From contig CALUTY010000015.1 in assembly GCA_944323825.1 (NCBI GenBank), positions 20,763 through 84,762 of the forward strand: 64,000 nt of DNA, in the 5' to 3' direction. The notes under the pieces were generated by a model that saw only the letters and a program-made list of their open reading frames with translations, did no database searches and was not told where the DNA came from. Source of the stretch: an uncultured Bacteroidales bacterium (lineage in GTDB: Bacteria; Bacteroidota; Bacteroidia; Bacteroidales; UBA932). Positions 24,864-34,025 of this stretch are shown piece after piece. The stretch's first letter is position 1, and each line of letters opens with the position of its first letter. The translations under genes and the position numbers were made by a program.

Positions 24864-26987
24864 TCATTCTGTAAGTCCGACCAGACTTGAAAACAGGTCA
24901 AAGAATGACGGGAAAGACTTCGCCACGCACTCCGTGTCATCAATGTTTATCGGAGAATCGGCCCCGAGTTCCGCCACCTTCAGCGCCATCACCATCCTGT
25001 GGTCATGGAATGAAGAATAGTCCCCGCCTTTCAGCAGAGAACCTGTCAGGATCCTCTGTGCCAAAGAATGGCCTTCAACAAAAAGGGAATTGTCCCTTAT
25101 TTCAGCCTCGACGCCCATCTGTACGAGCATTTCCAATATCGCCTTCCCCCTGTCACTTTCCTTGTGGACAAGGCGGTCCGTGCCGCTGATGACACTCTGC
25201 CCCTGACAAAAGGCGGCAAGCACGGAAATCACAGGGAAAAGGTCCGGGCAATTGGATGCATCCACGGAGAAGGCATTCAACGGTGCCCTCTGCACCGTGA
25301 TTGTGCCTTTCTCCCCGTCAGTCTGCGAAAGGCTTGCCCCTGCATCCATCAATATGTCCATTATGGAAAGGTCGGCCTGCAGTGATGTCGTGTCAAGTCC
25401 TGACAGTTCCGCCTTGCCGAAAACAGCCCCTGCCACAAAGAAATTGGCAGCCGAACTCCAGTCCCCTTCAATCGGGAAATCCGCAGCCTTATAATGCTGT
25501 CCTCCGCGTATCTTGAATTCAATGTCAGTACAGTACGACCAGTCCCCGCCGGAATCGATGAATTCCCGCCCTCCGAGCATTTCATTCGTGACCTTCACTC
25601 CGAAATTTCTCATGACATCAAGGGTGATGAACATATAGGGAATGCTTTTCGGATCATGGACTGTCACTGCCGAATTCTTTGGGGACAGGGGCAGGGCCAT
25701 CAGCAGTCCTGAAATGATCTGCGAACCGTCCCGGCCGGATATTTCCATCCTTGCAGGAGACAGATGTCCCTTTATTTTCACAGGCACGAGGCAGTCATGT
25801 CCGCCCACGGGAGTGCCTTCATGAGCATTTTCCGCACATGGCATGCTCTCAAGCCCCACATTGAATTTCTCCATAATTTCCTTCACGCCTTTCATCGGCC
25901 TGTGAAGGAGAGTCTTTTCTCCGGACAACACCACATCGCCCGCTGCAATCTGAGCCGCCAGCGGTATCATCAGCCTGGTCAGCAGACCGGATTCTCCGAC
26001 ATTCAGGACATCAATGCCGACAGACTGCGGACCTGCCCCAATGCCTCGGACAGTCAGCACATCCCCCTCTCGGGAAATTTCAGCACCGAAGGATTCCGCC
26101 ACCTTTATTGCAGATTCATTGTCCCCGCATGGAGTATATCCGCTGAGATGCGACACTCCATCGGCAAGCGCCGATGCAATTATTGCCCGCTGTGCGAAAC
26201 TTTTGGAAGACGGGATATGGAGAGGGCTTCCATGCCGGGCAGCCTCCGGTTCTCCGGAAATGACACCGGCACCATGGTTGTAAATCTCTGAATGCCACAG
26301 ATTGGCACCGATGAAGCGGAATTTCCCATATACTTTCTCCGCCATCACTTCGGCAGTCCACTGCCCTGGAGCAGCTGCCTCATCGGCAGAAAGCGCCGCA
26401 TAAGTATAAAGGGCACCTTTCTTCAGGCAGTCAATCCGCGACTCCCTGCCCTGCTCTCCCATGCAGAATGCCAGAAGCAGACCGGGCTCTGCATCATCAT
26501 AAAGCGACATCACCCGCGCCACATCCGCATCCGAATGCGCCATGGTCACAATTTTCACTATCTCCGCCCCTTCATTCCTGCATTTTTCCTCAACGGCCAT
26601 CAGTGCCGACAAAGAATCAGTGCCGTCATAATTATGATACGAACGGATGAACACGGTGCCGTTTTCAAATGCGGCCTTCCTCACCCTCTTCGCCATTGAG
26701 CGTGGAGCCTCGATCTCCACATCCACAAACCTGGCACCGGCCTCAATGGCCGCCACAAGCCGCTTTTCGCAGACAAGCGAGGCGGAAATCTCATTCAGAG
26801 AAGAATCCGAGGCCATCATATCCTGCACACGGCATGTCGCCACCAGCGGGACATCCGAAGCAAAGCAGGTCCTGATGTCACCAAACGACAACGGACACCT
26901 GTCAAGCCTTATCTCCGCCATTTCACAATGCTCCAATGCTTCGAGCACCCCTGCCAGATTTCTGTTCTGTATTACGGTACAAATCAT
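24864..26987 (-). CDS. aroA: Bifunctional 3-dehydroquinate dehydratase (type I) / EPSP synthase
   Basis: Fusion of two shikimate enzymes. Residues 1-225 are a type I dehydroquinase with the Schiff-base Lys145 (VKIVTMA) and the catalytic His118 (SYHNYDG). Residues 245-707 are EPSP synthase (AroA), with PSSKSFAQRA, a diverged NVGESGLLTR in place of the usual NAGTAMR, GDWSSAANFF and FHDHRMVMA. The steps catalysed are third and sixth of the pathway and not adjacent, so the fusion does not channel a direct intermediate. It sits between aroB (11-nt gap) and aroC. Confidence 0.95.
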   Translation of the reverse strand: MICTVIQNRNLAGVLEALEHCEMAEIRLDRCPLSFGDIRTCFASDVPLVATCRVQDMMASDSSLNEISASLVCEKRLVAAIEAGARFVDVEIEAPRSMAKRVRKAAFENGTVFIRSYHNYDGTDSLSALMAVEEKCRNEGAEIVKIVTMAHSDADVARVMSLYDDAEPGLLLAFCMGEQGRESRIDCLKKGALYTYAALSADEAAAPGQWTAEVMAEKVYGKFRFIGANLWHSEIYNHGAGVISGEPEAARHGSPLHIPSSKSFAQRAIIASALADGVSHLSGYTPCGDNESAIKVAESFGAEISREGDVLTVRGIGAGPQSVGIDVLNVGESGLLTRLMIPLAAQIAAGDVVLSGEKTLLHRPMKGVKEIMEKFNVGLESMPCAENAHEGTPVGGHDCLVPVKIKGHLSPARMEISGRDGSQIISGLLMALPLSPKNSAVTVHDPKSIPYMFITLDVMRNFGVKVTNEMLGGREFIDSGGDWSYCTDIEFKIRGGQHYKAADFPIEGDWSSAANFFVAGAVFGKAELSGLDTTSLQADLSIMDILMDAGASLSQTDGEKGTITVQRAPLNAFSVDASNCPDLFPVISVLAAFCQGQSVISGTDRLVHKESDRGKAILEMLVQMGVEAEIRDNSLFVEGHSLAQRILTGSLLKGGDYSSFHDHRMVMALKVAELGADSPINIDDTECVAKSFPSFFDLFSSLVGLTE

Positions 26988-26998
26988 AAGTCCATTAT

Positions 26999-28186
26999 TT
27001 AACGGCTATTGCCAAACGATTGATTCCCTTTCAGATATTCAGCCGCTTCGGCAGCCGTCATGTCATATTCTGTCACTTCTCCGATTCCTTTTATCAGGAT
27101 AAAATGTATTTTCCCGTCCTCGGCTTTCTTGTCCCTTGCCATTGCTCCAGTCAATTCCTCCAACGGGAAAAGACAGTCCACAGGTAGCCCGCAGGCGATG
27201 AAATCTGTCCTCAATCGCTCCTCCAGCCCTGCCGGAGCCACACCGGCTGCTTCGGAAAGCCTTGCCGCAAGGATAATCCCGACAGCCACGGCCTCGCCAT
27301 GAGAAAATTCTGCTGTCACGCCGCTCTGGCCTCTTTCCGCCTCTGTCAGCCTCCCGGCTTCAGGTTTCACCATCCCCCTTTCATACCATTCAACCGCATG
27401 GGCAAATGTATGTCCGAGATTCAGCTTGCGCCTTTCACCTCTTTCAAACTGGTCGGCAGACACGATACGGGCCTTGACAGACGCCGCGGCTGCAATCATG
27501 GCGGCAAGTTCCGTTTTCCTGGAACTGATGAAATCCCGATAACGGACTCCATTCATTTCCGACAGGAATCTTACTGCACGGTCATACCATCCGCCGTCAG
27601 ATATGATGAATGTCTTGAGCATTTCAGCCGCACCGGACAAAAATGTCCTGTAATCAAGAGAAGACAGGACCTCAGGGCAAAGCCAGGTGAACTCCGGCTG
27701 GCGGATCACGCCGATCATGTTCTTGTATGAATCAAGGTTCACCCCGGTCTTGCCTCCTATGGCCGCATCGACCTGGGCAAGAAGCGTGGTCGGCAAATAT
27801 GCAAAACGGATCCCTCGCTTGTACACCGATGCCGCAAATCCTGCCATATCGGTAGTTATGCCCCCACCCACGGCCAGCAGAAGGGCATTCCTGTCCGCGC
27901 CTTTCTCCATCAGCCATCGGCATAGTCCCGTCACAGTGTCCATGCATTTTTCTTCCTCTGTCGCAGACAAAGGGCATGAATCTGCAATCCGTATCCCCTG
28001 CTCCGACAAAGATGAAAGAAGGTCCGTGGCATGCCGCTCCACATTCCTGTCGTACACGACATACACTGCCGGGAATCCGGCAAGGCATCTTCCGACCCCC
28101 GCCAGTTCATTCCCGACATATATCCTGCTCAGAACATGCCCCCCGTCTTCTATCACAATTTCATGACAATCCATAAGTTCATTCAT
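26999..28186 (-). CDS. aroB: 3-dehydroquinate synthase
   Basis: NAD+- and zinc-dependent enzyme that cyclises DAHP to 3-dehydroquinate. GGGITTDMAGFAAS is the nucleotide-binding loop, YLPTTLLAQVDAAIGGKTGVN the family signature in part (with the Lys and Asp of the active site), and NLGHTFAHAVEW and SHGEAVAVGI hold metal ligands. At 395 aa it is about 40 residues longer than typical, with an insertion around LTEAERGQSG between the two His motifs. ATG 28186 or 28174 is the likely start; the frame extends into the upstream receptor gene. A TAAGTTTG box just upstream suggests its own promoter. Confidence 0.95.
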   Translation of the reverse strand: MNELMDCHEIVIEDGGHVLSRIYVGNELAGVGRCLAGFPAVYVVYDRNVERHATDLLSSLSEQGIRIADSCPLSATEEEKCMDTVTGLCRWLMEKGADRNALLLAVGGGITTDMAGFAASVYKRGIRFAYLPTTLLAQVDAAIGGKTGVNLDSYKNMIGVIRQPEFTWLCPEVLSSLDYRTFLSGAAEMLKTFIISDGGWYDRAVRFLSEMNGVRYRDFISSRKTELAAMIAAAASVKARIVSADQFERGERRKLNLGHTFAHAVEWYERGMVKPEAGRLTEAERGQSGVTAEFSHGEAVAVGIILAARLSEAAGVAPAGLEERLRTDFIACGLPVDCLFPLEELTGAMARDKKAEDGKIHFILIKGIGEVTEYDMTAAEAAEYLKGNQSFGNSR

Positions 28187-28194
28187 AAACAAAA

Positions 28195-28202
28195 CAAACT
28201 TA
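28195..28202 (-). promoter_or_regulatory. -7 box for the aroB operon
   Basis: TAAGTTTG on the minus strand, located in the gap after the TonB-dependent receptor gene and 8 nt before ATG 28186. Such a short leader slightly favours the start at 28174. Confidence 0.45.
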
Positions 28203-28241
28203 CGCAAAAAGTTCCGTTTTTCAGACAGAGGGACAAAGAAT

Positions 28242-30773
28242 TTATCTGAAAGAGAGCCGCAGACCGAAACTGAAATTGCGGCCGAAGCCCCAGAATCCCC
28301 TGAAAGACTCCAGGTCATGGGCTGAACCGTCAGTGCCGCGTTCTATGTAGAATGTGTCCAAAAGATTGGAACCCGTCACGAATAAGGTCGTAGAAATCCC
28401 TTTCGGGAAATCATGGGACCAGCTCAGGTCCGCGCCGAGAAGATGATAGCCCGGAATCCTGTATGGATCAGCCCTGTCATCAGGGTCAGTACGGTCCTCA
28501 GGCTCGAAATCGGCATACATCCTGTCGTTGAATGTCCAGTTGACCGACAGACGGAAACCGGCAGGAAGCCTGGCTTCAAGCATCGCACCCACCTGCGTCT
28601 GAGGCGCATCGCCGACTGGCAGCCCGTTGCTGTAGACATTCACCTGTGAAACAGGAAGTCCCGTATAGTCATCATAGATGGTCGCCTGCACATCATTTTT
28701 CCATTTCCAGTCCCCTATGGAAGCAAATGCGGACAGTTTCAGCCACCTCGTGAAATTGTGGAATGTCTCTATCTCGACCCCATAATGAAAGGCATCAAGC
28801 CCGGTAATCATATATCTTGTCTGGTCCTCGTCCTGAAGCTTGTACGGATTGGACATAAGCGTCCTGTTTTTCCAATATGCCGCATAGGCAGTGACTTCCG
28901 CCCCGCCCCTGTCATAGACGAAGCGGTAGCCCAATTCACCAAGGATATTCCTCTCATTCTTCACTCCCTGTGAAATCTCGTTGTTGCCGGATGAAAAGTA
29001 AGTGTCAGAATATGGCACTCTGCTGTAATACCCTCCGTTGAGATAGACACTGCTGCGTTTCCCGGCCTTTACGAGGACACCTGCCTTTGCACTGAAACCG
29101 GCCCCCCAGGCCACATCGCTGTAAATGTCATCTCCGACATAATTGTATCTGTCCCACCTGCGGTTGGCACTGAAAAATCCTGAAGCACCGAAATTAAGAT
29201 TGACCCTCTCCGAAGAATATTTTGCGGAAGCATAGACGGTGCCGTGATTGATGATCTTGCCGTTGTCCGTCCTCACATAATCCCCCACTTTCTTGACAGG
29301 GTTTCTTCCTGCAAGGCCGGCAAGCGAATTGGCGGCATAGTCCTCATACCAGTAATCGGCCCCGAGCAGATCCGTTATCTGTTCTTTCTCCCATGTCGAA
29401 TACAGCTGATAATGTGCTCCCGCATCAAGCTTCCACCTTTCGGCCAGAGCCACGCTTGCAGAAACTATCGCCCCTGCCTGTGTATGTCCGGCAAGATAAT
29501 CAGAAAGTATATTCCGTGCCGAAATTCCTTCAGCCGCACCCGCTTCGCCGTTCTCTGCAGGGAAGGCCGTATTGGCAGCAATGGCGGCATCCCAGTCCAC
29601 CTGCCCGTCAGCTGTCCTGAATGATGAAATCTGCTGCCCTTTGCTTTCGTTCCATCGTCCGCCCCCGTTCCCGATAGCCAGATAAATGGAATTGGTCATA
29701 GAAAGCCGGCCTCGGCTGTACAGATGCTGGAGAGTGAAATAGGGCTTGAAATAATTGTTGAGATTAAGGTTGAACTGCTTTCCGTCTCTCCAGCCCCAGT
29801 TCTTGTTGTATTTAAGCCCGTATGTCTGCACTTCGCCGATGCTGAGCCGGGACGAACGCTGCTCATGTTTTTCCGGCGAGCCGAGAGCAGTGAAAAGAAG
29901 GGTGTTGTATTTCCCGAGCTGCTTGCTGACATTGAGCATATAGGCAAACGAGCTGACATCCGTGGCATCCACATATCCGCTGCCACCGACATAGGAGGCC
30001 ATGAGGTTTATTCCCCACCCGTGCTTCAGCTGCCCGCTGTCATATTTGAGATATCCTTTCGCAGTGCCATAATGCGACACATACGCCCCTGCCTCAACAG
30101 AAGCCTCCTCCGTCGCCACCGCCGTGATGATATTCACAGATCCGCCCACAGAACTGTCCGACAGCATGGATGAGCCGATTCCTTTCTGGACCTGTATCGC
30201 GTATGTGGCATCGGCAAGCCCCATCCAGTTGTTCCAGTACATGCTTCCGGTAGTCAGACCGGAAATGGGAATCCCGTTGAGCAGAACCGAAATGTTTTCC
30301 TGCTTGAAGCCCCTGATGTTCAGCCTTGCATCTCCATAACTTCCCGATTCCGAAGTCGCATAAAGCCCCGGAATGTTTTTCAGCAGTTCAGGATAAGTCC
30401 TTGCCGCCGCCCTGTCCTTCAGCATTCCGCTCGTCACCGTGCTCAGACGCAAAGGGCTGCTTTTCGAACTGTTGAAAGATGCGGAAATCGTCACTTCGCG
30501 GAGCGTGAGCGTGTCCCCCTGCCAGAAAAGGGAATCCGCCGCCATATCCGCAATTCCTGGAGAAAGCGCCTCCCCGGCCGTCACCTGCCCGTCTTCCCGC
30601 AAACCGGTCTGACGGGGCGATGGTGCCCCATCCGATGCAGAAGAGAATACAGGGAAATACAATACCTGGCAGATTGCCAGGAAAATCAACGCAGAAAAGG
30701 CTCTCGCGGCAGACATTGTCTTGCTCTGGTCTGAACCGGATGCCCTGCGGAAAAAATTCTGTGTGCCTTTCAT
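28242..30773 (-). CDS. TonB-dependent outer-membrane receptor, probable flavin importer
   Basis: 843-aa outer-membrane receptor of the ordinary TonB-dependent type, not SusC-like. A signal peptide is present, best formed from Met20 (MSAARAFSALIFLAICQVLY). The plug domain covers about residues 95-225 (LREVTISASF, LLKNIPGLYATS, DARLNIRGFKQENISVLLNG), followed by a 22-strand barrel ending in the C-terminal aromatic FSFGLRLSFR. No carboxypeptidase-regulatory-like domain is at the N terminus. Its leader carries an FMN riboswitch, so expression should fall when FMN is abundant. From this I infer that it imports riboflavin or another flavin. Iron or a B12-like ligand cannot be excluded from the protein sequence. 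It is followed by the aro operon in the same direction. Confidence 0.88.
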   Translation of the reverse strand: MKGTQNFFRRASGSDQSKTMSAARAFSALIFLAICQVLYFPVFSSASDGAPSPRQTGLREDGQVTAGEALSPGIADMAADSLFWQGDTLTLREVTISASFNSSKSSPLRLSTVTSGMLKDRAAARTYPELLKNIPGLYATSESGSYGDARLNIRGFKQENISVLLNGIPISGLTTGSMYWNNWMGLADATYAIQVQKGIGSSMLSDSSVGGSVNIITAVATEEASVEAGAYVSHYGTAKGYLKYDSGQLKHGWGINLMASYVGGSGYVDATDVSSFAYMLNVSKQLGKYNTLLFTALGSPEKHEQRSSRLSIGEVQTYGLKYNKNWGWRDGKQFNLNLNNYFKPYFTLQHLYSRGRLSMTNSIYLAIGNGGGRWNESKGQQISSFRTADGQVDWDAAIAANTAFPAENGEAGAAEGISARNILSDYLAGHTQAGAIVSASVALAERWKLDAGAHYQLYSTWEKEQITDLLGADYWYEDYAANSLAGLAGRNPVKKVGDYVRTDNGKIINHGTVYASAKYSSERVNLNFGASGFFSANRRWDRYNYVGDDIYSDVAWGAGFSAKAGVLVKAGKRSSVYLNGGYYSRVPYSDTYFSSGNNEISQGVKNERNILGELGYRFVYDRGGAEVTAYAAYWKNRTLMSNPYKLQDEDQTRYMITGLDAFHYGVEIETFHNFTRWLKLSAFASIGDWKWKNDVQATIYDDYTGLPVSQVNVYSNGLPVGDAPQTQVGAMLEARLPAGFRLSVNWTFNDRMYADFEPEDRTDPDDRADPYRIPGYHLLGADLSWSHDFPKGISTTLFVTGSNLLDTFYIERGTDGSAHDLESFRGFWGFGRNFSFGLRLSFR

Positions 30774-30848
30774 AAATGAAAAAACCTTAAATTGTTACGC
30801 ATGGCATACAATTCAAGGCATACAAAATAGAAATAAACACACAACAAT

Positions 30849-30872
30849 ACATCATGCACAACATCATGATGT
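30849..30872 (-). other. Stem-loop in the receptor mRNA leader
   Basis: ACATCATG/CATGATGT, 8 bp with an 8-nt loop, lies between the aptamer and the start codon. No T-run follows. It could belong to the expression platform, but I cannot show a switch between alternative structures. Confidence 0.35.
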
Positions 30873-30981
30873 CTTATCCATGTCTTCTTCCTTCCAGACT
30901 GTCATCAGTTCCGATATTTTCCAAACCTACTGCCAACCCCGTCATTCCATGACAACCTCCGGCAAATGGCCTGTCCTGAAA

Positions 30982-31112
30982 ATATCCTCCCTGACCTTAC
31001 TGTCGGTACCGCAGTTCCAACGGTTCCTGCTTCCGTCCCCGCCTTCCGGCCTGAAACTTCAGCTCGCGGACTTTTACCGCCGATCGGGAATTTCACCCTG
31101 CCCTGAAGATAT
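30982..31112 (-). ncRNA. FMN riboswitch (RFN element)
   Basis: The minus strand carries the hallmark 5' half AGGGCAGGGTGAAATTCCC followed by GATCGGCGGTAAAAGTCCG and CGAGC, and the 3' half CCGACAGTAAGGTCAGG. The closing stem P1 forms between ATATCTTC (31112-31105) and GAGGATAT (30989-30982), with one G-U pair. These are the conserved blocks of the aptamer that binds flavin mononucleotide. It starts just after the promoter and about 210 nt before the TonB-dependent receptor gene, with no other gene in between. The expression platform is unclear: I see no strong terminator between the aptamer and the start codon. Confidence 0.93.
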
Positions 31113-31119
31113 GCGCCCG

Positions 31120-31150
31120 CAAAGATACAGCAATTTTCCAAATTCGCAAA
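31120..31150 (-). promoter_or_regulatory. Promoter of the riboswitch and TonB receptor
   Basis: On the minus strand TTTG (31150-31147), 19 nt, TATCTTTG (31127-31120). Transcription would begin at about 31113, directly in front of aptamer stem P1. Confidence 0.75.
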
Positions 31151-31194
31151 AAAGCAGACGTCAACAGAAAAATGGGGTGATGGCCCATAAATGA

Positions 31195-31330
31195 AAGCCA
31201 TCACCCTTCCTCTCTTGTTTTCCGTGAGATCAACCTCATCCCTTCTTTCGAATATCAGATTTCCAGGGAAACATCAAATCTTCAGAAATCACCTCTGCCA
31301 CATCAATATACTGAATCCAATATTTATGCG
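31195..31330. other. Intergenic region without features
   Basis: Between the FMN riboswitch promoter and the end of the isomerase-like gene I see neither a gene nor a clear terminator. Confidence 0.5.
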
Positions 31331-33091
31331 CTACTTCATAAAAGCCTTCACCATCATTATACTGCGCCCGGAAGTATTGACTATCCTGTAAGATTCCGCG
31401 GCAGCTGAAACTACAAGCGTCTCCGCATAGCTGAGATGGAATGTCATGCCGTCCTTAGTGATGACATCAGCACTTTCGCCTTCCACCAGATTCAGCACAT
31501 GACATTTCCCTTCCGTAGTCTCTTCAACGGAAGAATTCACGACAAACCTATGCACATCGTATGAATGTTTCGGATGTGTAGGCATGTGCCAGAGTTCCCA
31601 GTCCTCACCTTTCTCAAGCAGCACAGGCTTGCAGACATGTTCAGCCTTTACCTTGTCCCCTTTCCTGTCAAAGCAGAGGTTATCCATTGCCCGACGGATG
31701 TTGAGAGGCCTCGGCTTGCCGTCAAGGTCCAGAGCAAGCCAGTCATACATCTTGAACGTGAATATATATGGTGTGGTACTGATTTCCAGCACGAGGTTAT
31801 TGCGTCCTGAACTGTGAAGAGTCCCGGGAGGGATGAGGAAAAGGTCATGCTTATGGGCACTCTCAGAATTGATGTACTTAGGGACATCAAGCGGGGTCCC
31901 TTTTTCAAAGCTTTCATTCAGGGCGGACTCGAACTCCTCAGGGACAATGTCGTCCTTGAAACCGAGATAGACCTGTGCCCCGGGACAAGTATCAAGTATG
32001 TAATATGTCTCCTCCTGAGTCAGGACCTCGCCAAAATTCTTCTGTATGTATTTCTTATGCGGATGGCACTGGATGGACAGGTTGCCGCCGTCAAAATTGT
32101 CAAGATAGTCCATGCGGATCGGGAATTCATCGCCATATTCTTCATGACACTCCTTTCCGACGACATCCTCTCCTGCCTGATACATGATGAAGTCGAACGA
32201 CACTTCCAACATTTTCCTGCCGCTGCTGAATATCAGTCCGTTCTCAGGGACAATCAGTTCAAATGACCATGCATAATTAGGAACATCCTGTGCAAGAGAC
32301 CTGATGTGTTTTTTGATCCATTGTCCGCCCCATGCACCAGGTTCAAACCATGGACGCACACGGAAGGCATTATGTGAAAGCCCTTCAAGGCCCTTGCGTA
32401 TGTCATTCCCGCAAGCCCATGTAATTTCTTCCTCTCTCTGACCGTCAACAAAGATGTCTATTGCAGGAAGAATGGATTTCTTATGCCGGTTGAGGACAAC
32501 CCAATCCACAAAATAAAAACGCTTGTACATCTTCTTCGGAGCCTCCGGCGCATCAGCGCCGAGATTGGCTATGGCTCCGGCCCTCGCCCTGAACTGGATT
32601 TCATTCTTCGGTATGTCAATATATACCAATGGACCGTCCCAGTCCGCCAAAGCGGCACCGGTACCTATAAGGATATTGATGTCTGCAGAACTGTCCGGGG
32701 ATATCTTCAATAGCCGGTCCATATCAAAGAACCGGTCGAGCGTCAGCGAAGTGCGGAATCCGAAGATCGGGTCATCCCCGCCAAGGAACGGGCCCACCAT
32801 ATCAAAGATGTCATCAGAAGATTTCATGGCAACGTCCGTATTCCACCATACCGGCTTGATGCCCATGGCGGCAAAGGCACGGTTCATTCCATCCATGAAA
32901 ATATCAAAACGTACCCCGACATATCCGTCAACCATGACAGCCTTATGGCCTGCGAGCTTCTCCGCCAGCTGTCCATAACCGCTGAAAATCTTATCATCGC
33001 CAAGAGCATGAACCGGATAGATGTCATATCCGGCAACTTCCTCCTTTTCTACGGGAAGCAAATACTGGGTAGTCCTTCTCAATTCAGACAT
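31331..33091 (-). CDS. Class I mannose-6-phosphate isomerase-like protein with long N-terminal domain
   Basis: The C-terminal half (about residues 300-586) is a cupin of the type I phosphomannose isomerase kind. The metal ligands are recognisable as IQCHPHKKY (Gln and His), EETYYILD (Glu) and IPPGTLHSSG (His). The first 270 residues are not part of standard ManA and include VMVDGYVGVRFDIFMDGMN and ILIGTGAALADWDGPLVYID, a fold I cannot name, perhaps a degenerate kinase-like domain. It follows the ROK kinase gene closely (27 nt to this start, or 6 nt if ATG 33112 is used). The pair would phosphorylate mannose and convert it to fructose 6-phosphate. It is the last gene of the GH92-ROK-isomerase operon. 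Confidence 0.82.
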   Translation of the reverse strand: MSELRRTTQYLLPVEKEEVAGYDIYPVHALGDDKIFSGYGQLAEKLAGHKAVMVDGYVGVRFDIFMDGMNRAFAAMGIKPVWWNTDVAMKSSDDIFDMVGPFLGGDDPIFGFRTSLTLDRFFDMDRLLKISPDSSADINILIGTGAALADWDGPLVYIDIPKNEIQFRARAGAIANLGADAPEAPKKMYKRFYFVDWVVLNRHKKSILPAIDIFVDGQREEEITWACGNDIRKGLEGLSHNAFRVRPWFEPGAWGGQWIKKHIRSLAQDVPNYAWSFELIVPENGLIFSSGRKMLEVSFDFIMYQAGEDVVGKECHEEYGDEFPIRMDYLDNFDGGNLSIQCHPHKKYIQKNFGEVLTQEETYYILDTCPGAQVYLGFKDDIVPEEFESALNESFEKGTPLDVPKYINSESAHKHDLFLIPPGTLHSSGRNNLVLEISTTPYIFTFKMYDWLALDLDGKPRPLNIRRAMDNLCFDRKGDKVKAEHVCKPVLLEKGEDWELWHMPTHPKHSYDVHRFVVNSSVEETTEGKCHVLNLVEGESADVITKDGMTFHLSYAETLVVSAAAESYRIVNTSGRSIMMVKAFMK

Positions 33092-33118
33092 AATATATAC
33101 CTGTTTTAACATTTAACA

Positions 33119-34024
33119 TTATCTTGCAAACAACTGCGCCGCTCCCACCAGGGCAGCCCTGTCCATCAAGGCTGAAACCCGCACCGGAACACCGGCACCG
33201 GCATCAGCGAGTCCCTTTTCCAATGCGCTTCCGAAATGTCCATATGCCCTGGCAATGTTGCCCCCGAGCACAAGCATCTCCGCTCCGAACCGCACTATCA
33301 GAGGTGCTGCGAAAGATGCAAGCCTGCGGCCGTACTCATCAAAGAGAATTCTTGCCTCCTGGAGAGTTCCGCATCTGTCCGCAACTTCCTTGGCTCCTTT
33401 CACTGCCTCTCCAGTAAGTTCCTTGAATCTGCGGCAGACCCAGCGCGTGGAAAAAGCTTCATCTGCAATGCTTCCGTCAAAAGGAAGATTATAGACCCAA
33501 CCGTTTGCCGGCACAAGTTCTCCGCTTTCCACGAGAGCATTGTCCGCCACAAATCCTGAACCCAACCCGGTACCGAGAGTAAGGGCCATGGCCCTTCTGA
33601 CGCCTCGCGCAACTCCCCCGAAACATTCTCCAAGGGCAAATGCAGAAGCATCATTGACAAATCTGAAATTCATGTTTCCGAATTTTCCAAGACGGGGAGA
33701 GAGAGAAGACGGGATGTCAAGACCGAAAATCCGTTCATATTTCGCAACTCCGAAAACCGTCGATATGCCGTTCACATAATCAAACGGTCCAGGGAAAGCC
33801 ATGCCCACATTTCTTACCTCAGTGCCGGATGCCGCTATCGCCGCACCTATACATTGTGCGAACTTGTCCAGAATATAGTCCGCACTGCCTGAACTGTCCA
33901 CCGGGACCTCAACCGGAGTCCCGAGCATATCTCCTGTGGACAGATCCACCGCCACTGCCGTAATGTGACTTCCGCCGACATCCACGCCGACCGCATATTT
34001 TTCTTTTATCTGTTCCATAGCCAT
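33119..34024 (-). CDS. ROK-family sugar kinase
   Basis: Cytosolic hexokinase-like protein of 301 aa, probably acting on the mannose released by the upstream GH92 enzyme. The phosphate loop is VGVDVGGSHITAV (about residues 12-24), the segment ALTLGTGLGSGFV is the ROK signature, and MAFPGPFDYVNG and FVNDASAFALGE carry the catalytic Asp. The cysteine-rich zinc motif of many ROK proteins (CxCGxxGC) is absent, and the ExGH motif is replaced by NGWVYN. There is no helix-turn-helix domain, so it is a kinase and not a repressor. ATG 34024 follows the GH92 stop by one nucleotide. Confidence 0.88.
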   Translation of the reverse strand: MAMEQIKEKYAVGVDVGGSHITAVAVDLSTGDMLGTPVEVPVDSSGSADYILDKFAQCIGAAIAASGTEVRNVGMAFPGPFDYVNGISTVFGVAKYERIFGLDIPSSLSPRLGKFGNMNFRFVNDASAFALGECFGGVARGVRRAMALTLGTGLGSGFVADNALVESGELVPANGWVYNLPFDGSIADEAFSTRWVCRRFKELTGEAVKGAKEVADRCGTLQEARILFDEYGRRLASFAAPLIVRFGAEMLVLGGNIARAYGHFGSALEKGLADAGAGVPVRVSALMDRAALVGAAQLFAR

Positions 34025-34025
34025 T

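Noticed and set aside
30905..31204. Minus-strand frame of 99 codons over the FMN riboswitch
   Set aside because: It is explained by the aptamer sequence; it crosses the promoter, and the product has no sensible start or domain.
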